64,000 nucleotides of DNA from Trema orientale (lineage: Eukaryota; Streptophyta; Magnoliopsida; Rosales; Cannabaceae). Position 1 is the first letter of the stretch, and every line of letters starts with the position of its first letter. The DNA lies in the NCBI GenBank assembly GCA_002914845.1, contig JXTC01000223.1, positions 33,955-97,954 on the forward strand, written 5' to 3'. Under the pieces are notes generated by a model. The model saw only the letters and a program-made list of their open reading frames with translations. It did no database searches and was not told where the DNA came from. Of this stretch, positions 58,903 through 64,000 are shown piece by piece. Position numbers and translations under genes: made by a program.

Positions 58903-61900
58903 ACATTTTTTATGGGATTTTTTTTCAATTTAAATTATTTAAACCTGCTGGTTTTTATTTGTATAGAAACAGAATTACATATTTTGTAAACATCATCAAA
59001 TACCCGACAGCATCAGAACCACATACATAAAAGTTCCAAGATGTGTAGCATAAGTTTCATTACTAAACTACTAATAACAAGGTCTTGGAATTAATACAAA
59101 ATTATTTACATTAACCTATGTACATATGAAGTCCCAAATACAGTTAATCTTTCTAAAATTAAATAGAGAAATGTAAGTCTAATGCAACTGTAAGTTCAAG
59201 AATTGTGATCTTCAATAAATGCGAGATCCTTAATAGAAAAGAATTACACTTAACAAAACTATGATCCTAGGCATAAAAAATTCCATAGAATACAATTATA
59301 AAGTACAATTCCTAGTTTACATATATTCGAACACGTTACATATATCATATTAATGATTTCCATAGAAGAGATAATTAATAAATGAGATCGTTAATAGAAA
59401 GGAATTATACTTAACAAAGCTATGATCCCTACAAACAAACTAACTACTCATCTAAGCTTTTCCGGTTACCCTCATTGATCAAATCCATAAAAGAATTCAA
59501 ATCTGGGGGCAAAAATTTCAAGTTAACAAGGCAATCCAATCCAATGGAAGGGAGTATTCGTAGACAAGAAAAAAGACAAGAATAGTTGTAGAAGCATTTA
59601 GCACTACTTGTGGATTATTAGAGAATGGCTTGTAAGATAAGCATCTACGCATGAATGTGATGTTCAAAAGATCCTAGAAGGATTTTTATATTCAAAGAAA
59701 TGCCAAATTAACCAAGATGCAAGTTTATAGCTTTAAATCAAACCAGTAAGCATATCACATATAGACATAAACTAAAAGTATGTCTGCAGTAACCAAAACC
59801 TGCCGTAATAGAGAGACAACAAGTTTAGGACTCAATAACTCAATCTGCAATATAATTATTTTTTCTCTTTTGTTCAATAATACAATATTGCCTAATATAA
59901 TCCTCCATCATATATACTCTTGTACATTTATAGCACATATTTTGGAGATGAACTTATTGAGTCATAAAAAAGCTTTTCTTCGTACAAGCAACAAAACAAT
60001 TAATTTAGAATCCAATAATTATCCGATGTAGGTGTCGTCTAGTTATATATATGCGTATGTCCAAGTAACACTAGTAAAGACTAATTCAAGTGTGTGTATA
60101 ATATTCTCTAATTTATAGAAACGACAAAGATCAATATGTAATTAAAAAATAAATAAATAAATATCAGATTGGAATATTGAACATATCACAACTTTTTTTT
60201 TTTTAATCGCAACATTACACAACTCTTAACACCTAAGAGACAGAAAAAGGGCCATTGAAATTAAGTTCAACTTTTTTCTTTTTCTTGGGGCTAGAAGTGG
60301 TCCTTGGTCAAGCCAAGGAGACATAATTCATTAAAGGAAAACTATACACATCTCCCATTTTTGGCCTTATTTTTCTAGCACACACAAGTGCAGGTTGGAT
60401 CTTAATCTCAAGAATTACTAAACTTATTAAACTTAAACGTCTAGTTCCATCTTTGAAATTTCCACTATGGACACAAGAATGTCAAAATAAAACAGAGAGG
60501 CTATTTTTAGATGCTCCCTTTATAAGATACAGAGTTACAAGAAGCTTAAATGGATGAAAACTAGTTAAATTATAAGGCAACAACTGAACAAACAAAGATA
60601 GTTATCTTAGTCCAGTTTCACCAACCTTTCTCTCTTTTGCAACTTAAATTTACCTATCGAGGCCAGAAGATCCCTCTATCTCAGTTAAGCTTGTTCACAT
60701 CTTCATCTGCCTACTGTTTATTTGGCTCAGCATGAAAGTATTTAATACCCACAAGATCACCAACCTGGCTGATAACCTGAATATTGAAAGAGGTGCAACA
60801 GGCATTGAGCAAAAATGCATCTTAAGGCACAAAACTGAAAATAAAACAACTAATTAAACGAGCTCAACTTTTAGATTTTAGAAGCCAAAAGATATAGAAT
60901 CAGCTGGTTACCCCCAAGGCTTTGACTGACCTCCTTATCAGGAGCACATTCTTCGATATTGCAATCAAAGTCAAGTGACCCACCATGCCTATATAGAATT
61001 AAGGAAACTACACCATGCCTATTCTTAAAAAAAAATTGTAAGGAACTCATAAAATTTCTGACATACATTTTAATAAACACTTGAACTGCAGAATATTTTA
61101 AGAGAGTATTACTTTACATCAGTGTATGATGATAGAGCAATCAATTTTCTTTGCAAAGAGATAAAAAGATAAACAGATTTGTTTTTCTATAGAGGTCTAA
61201 TACTTTTTTTTTCCCTATCTATTTAAGTTATGAAACATACAAACTCCTCAAACCTTACAGCATCTATAATAAACTTCGATTGTCTACGACTAGTTCTCCA
61301 TTTCACTTCCCATATTTGACCGTGTATTCGCTCTTCTTTTCCCTTTTGCACTCCCTATCCGAGGAGGTTGAAAAATAAGACAGGAAAAACAAAATGAAAA
61401 AGAGAAAATAAATTCAAAATCAAGAAGTAACCAGTACAAATGTATTCACTAGAATTGAGGCATTACCAAATTTAGTTCACAAGAAGAAATATTATATTTG
61501 GGTGGTATAGAAATTGGAGTCTTCTTAAAGCTCATGGCAAAGATTGATGTTTTCACCTGCTTGACAAAGCTTGAGTTAGAGTTATTATATTAGGATTCAA
61601 AATATAAGAAAGAAATTAAAAAGAGGAAAAAAAAAAAACGTACTTCTTTAGGATTGCCCCCCTCCATGATCTCCATTTCTTGTCTATCCATGATCACCCA
61701 TTACGACCAGAAGGGTATTCTCATGTAACCCACTAAATTCAGACTGACTCCTCGGCACTTGGTAGCATTTATCATATAAATTGTAAGGTAACAATTACCC
61801 AGTACATGAAAGAATTTAGCAAACACATGGTGGGCAATACTATACTTATACAACATCATTGAAAATTACATAATATCCAAAAATATTTAATCGAACAAAT

Positions 61901-62109
61901 GGTGCGCAACATAAAGAGTTTACTTTAATATGAAAAATTAAAAAATCGACCTAGTTTAATCAATGGGATATTTCAATTAATATATTGAAAATTACAAAAC
62001 ATTTTGTAAGGGAAGATAGAGTTCATTAAACGAACAGAAGATAATCAAATAAAGTTTATAAAATAAAAAATAGATGTTTTATGGTCAATACATGGGATGT
62101 TTTCTCTCT

Positions 62110-62272
62110 TGTAGGGATTGGGAGGCGCAGCAGCTGCTGTACGAGAACCACGGGCTGAGAGAGAGCGCTTATGCTATCTGGGTTGTAATCCCCATCACAC
62201 AGAGCTCACGAGCGACGAGGAGGAGCTGGCGGCATCGATCAAGAAAGACTGGGAGAAATGGGAGATCTGATT
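62110..62272 (+). pseudogene. GC-rich coding-like fragment inside CACTA
   Basis: A block of clearly higher GC than its surroundings contains a frame ending LTSDEEELAASIKKDWEKWE-Ile-stop (stop at 62270-62272). It looks like the C-terminal end of a host protein and may be captured gene sequence. I do not recognise the parent gene. The upstream Ala/Arg-rich part may be chance. Confidence 0.35.
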
Positions 62273-62562
62273 AAGTAGATCTCTAAACCTAACATAAAAC
62301 TTTATCATTTTTGGATAATAATCAGTTACAAAGCCCAATGCAAGAAAATCAAAATTCTAGTAAAAAAAAGCTTTCAATCGGTCCAAAATACCTTACAATC
62401 CCGGAAAGAATGGTGAAATGGGGAGCTTGAGCAGCTGAAGAAGGGGGAGGCGGCGTTGTTCGAAGAGAGAGAGAGAGAGAGAGTGAGAAAGAGGGGTCTG
62501 ATATCAGATCCCTAATAAAAATAACATAAGACATCGAGTTATAAGACCTCGTTCTGGAGTTT

Positions 62563-62812
62563 CAACGTCGCGCCCTGTGCGACGACATACAGATATCACG
62601 TCACATCGCTTTGCACGTGACGTGATATGGGCCAGCTTCCGTTGCTTTTTACGCGGCGTGGAAGCACCCTTTTCTGGGCCCAAACTCGTCGCTTGTCAAG
62701 CGACGTAGTAGACAGTTGGGCTTTTCTCGTCTCGTCACAGGTGACGTTAAAAGCCAGATCTTTTCTGCGTCGCGCTGAAATCAAAAGCGACATGGATAAA
62801 GTGACGTCTTTG
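62563..62812. repeat. Right subterminal array of CACTA
   Basis: Multiple CGTCGC, GCGACG, CACGTGACGTG and CGTCACAGGTGACG motifs are arranged as hairpins, mirroring the left array. A (GA)n run lies just outside at 62464-62482. Confidence 0.8.
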
Positions 62813-62879
62813 AGTAGTGCTTTTTCCCTAATTTCTAATGATGTTTTCTGTTTTTTTGATAATCATACTAATTCATTTG

Positions 62880-63120
62880 GGATCTAATTATTAGTTACAA
62901 GAAACTAAATTAGTTTCAGTAACTAAATTGATTTCTTGATTTTTGGTAATCAAATTAGTTTCTAGTTTCTTATAAACAAATTAGTTTTATATAATATTTT
63001 TCTAGTTTCTCTATTTAGAAACCAATTTGATTTATAGTTTCTAGAACATAATGCAATTAGTTTCTTGTAAACAAAATATTTTATAAAAATATCACTGAAT
63101 GTCGTAAGGAAAAATAATTA
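62880..63120. mobile_element. Right half of the MITE split by CACTA
   Basis: It carries repeated TTACAAGAAACTAAATTAGTTTC-type words like 58560-58668, and ends in the inverted arm 63050-63120. Confidence 0.6.
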
Positions 63121-63123
63121 TTT

Positions 63124-64000
63124 TAATACAAGAAAGAAGACTTTCACCGATACATTGAAGCGTCGGCAAAAGTATTCAAAATGCGTCGGCGAAAGTTAAA
63201 AAATTTTTGCTGATGCGATTTTCCGTCGGCGAAAGACTGTAGCTAAAAGTCTGGTTACTGACAAAAAATGACATGCGTCGGTAAAAAGTCCTTTTGCTAA
63301 CGTGTTGGTTGCATCGGCAAAAAGATGACCAAATTTTGAGTCGTTGTCAACCATTTGCCGATGCAAAACAAGCATCAGCAAAAACTTTCAGAATTTTCAA
63401 ACGAATTCTTTCGCCGATGCAGTTCTACATTGGTGATAGTATTTATTTTAAAATTTGGAACGCTTTTGCCGACACATAAATGTGTTAGTGAATGTTCCCT
63501 TAGGAGTGAATGTTCCCTTAGGAGTGAATGTTCCCTTACGATAGACTTTTCCCGATGCATAAGGCCAAGTGCGTCTGGAAAAAGCTTAGAAAATTTAAAA
63601 AACAAATTTTATTATTTATTATTAAAAAAATTTGTATTATTATTTTTTTGTTAAACATTGAATAATTAATTAAAAATAAATAATAAAGAAACGAAAAATA
63701 AAATAATAATTAATAAAAAATTAATTGCATTAAAAAAACACAATTTGTTAATAAAGTTACATGATTTACAAAATAGAAATATAATAAATAAAGCTTTTAG
63801 TTAAAACTATAGTTATCTATTTTTGTGTGACAAGTCTTAAAACATCTGTATTAAATGCAATATTATAAGGAAAATTTATTTTCTTTTATAGAAAAGAAAA
63901 ATTAATTACTTCAACCAATGATAGTGATTTGTATTTAAAGAACATCTCAGATTTAGTTATTATTTGAGTTTAAATCTTATGCTTCATCTGTAACAATTTC
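63124..64000 (+). mobile_element. Start of a second CACTA-like element
   Basis: A worn tip (TAATACAAGAAAG for CACTACAAGAAAG) is followed by repeated GCGTCGGCGAAAG / GCATCGGCAAAA motifs in both orientations (63161-63590), a subterminal array different in sequence from the first CACTA. It continues past the window end. No coding sequence is visible after 63600. Confidence 0.55.
63489..63541. repeat. 18-bp tandem repeat, three copies
   Basis: GTGAATGTTCCCTTAGGA starts at 63489, 63507 and 63525, and the third copy diverges at its end. It lies within the subterminal array of the second CACTA-like element. Confidence 0.9.

Larger units (their letters stand above)
58669..62819. mobile_element. CACTA (EnSpm-like) non-autonomous transposon
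   Basis: The left tip CATTACAAGAAAAATAGG is a one-base variant of the CACTACAAGAAAA end. The right tip ends ...GAGTAGTG, whose complement starts CACTAC. Both ends carry dense subterminal arrays of ACGTCGC/GCGACGT palindromes. No transposase domain was found in the 3.6-kb middle. A 3-bp target duplication is not evident (TCT and CTT). Confidence 0.75.

Noticed and set aside
63355..63654. Open frames with SECSLRSECSLR-type repeats
   Set aside because: They arise from the 18-bp tandem repeat (a multiple of three) in a CACTA subterminal region.
1..64000. tRNA, rRNA or snoRNA genes
   Set aside because: No cloverleaf or conserved RNA core was recognised by eye; the only tRNA-like sequence is the SINE head at 55771. 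A covariance-model search would be decisive.

Overview
This is nuclear DNA of a flowering plant, probably a eudicot. It is AT-rich, has very few genes, and consists mostly of LTR retrotransposons, DNA transposons and their fragments. Only three host genes are supported: an EF-hand calcium-binding protein (8487-8927, GC-rich, single exon), a zinc-ribbon/RING-H2 ubiquitin ligase (44413 to about 49065, with one long intron inferred), and a small membrane-anchored plant protein (51824-52144). No rRNA or tRNA gene was recognised. CRISPR arrays and operons are not expected here.

Layout. 1-6642: decayed Copia element C1 (+), whose 5' LTR lies outside the window. 8330-8930: EF-hand gene. 9338-15751: complete Copia element C2, with two ~510-bp LTRs, a perfect 5-bp target duplication (CTTAA), a palindrome-rich leader and a ruined gag-pol. 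16336-16740: MITE. 17618-25305: a related Copia element C3 whose two ends now point away from each other. Matching target duplications (TTTAG) indicate one element split by an inversion. 26740-28087: Harbinger-like non-autonomous transposon carrying a 192-bp tandem repeat. 28762-40837: a gag-only-looking LTR element E (-), interrupted by a chromodomain Gypsy element G (-, 2.4-kb LTRs 30406-32819 and 37668-40074) that carries an extra truncated 3' end. 42762-44073: Mutator-like element with internal triplication. 44413-49065: RING gene. 49657-50187 and 50756-51327: Mutator-like and hAT MITEs with near-perfect target duplications. 51480-52144: small membrane protein gene behind an ACGT-rich promoter. 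52960-53275: hierarchical minisatellite. 53455-55683: solo Gypsy LTR (TSD TTACT). 55771-55977: tRNA-type SINE with a perfect 14-bp TSD. 56862-57210: MITE. 58669-62819: CACTA element nested inside a MITE. 63124-64000: start of a second CACTA-like element.

The host genes do not form a pathway. They are islands between layers of transposons. The most informative content is structural: nested insertions, an inversion reconstructed from target duplications, palindrome arrays in Copia leaders, and a strand-skewed mutation pattern in one Copia element. All domain calls come from reading translations by eye. No database search or alignment program was run.
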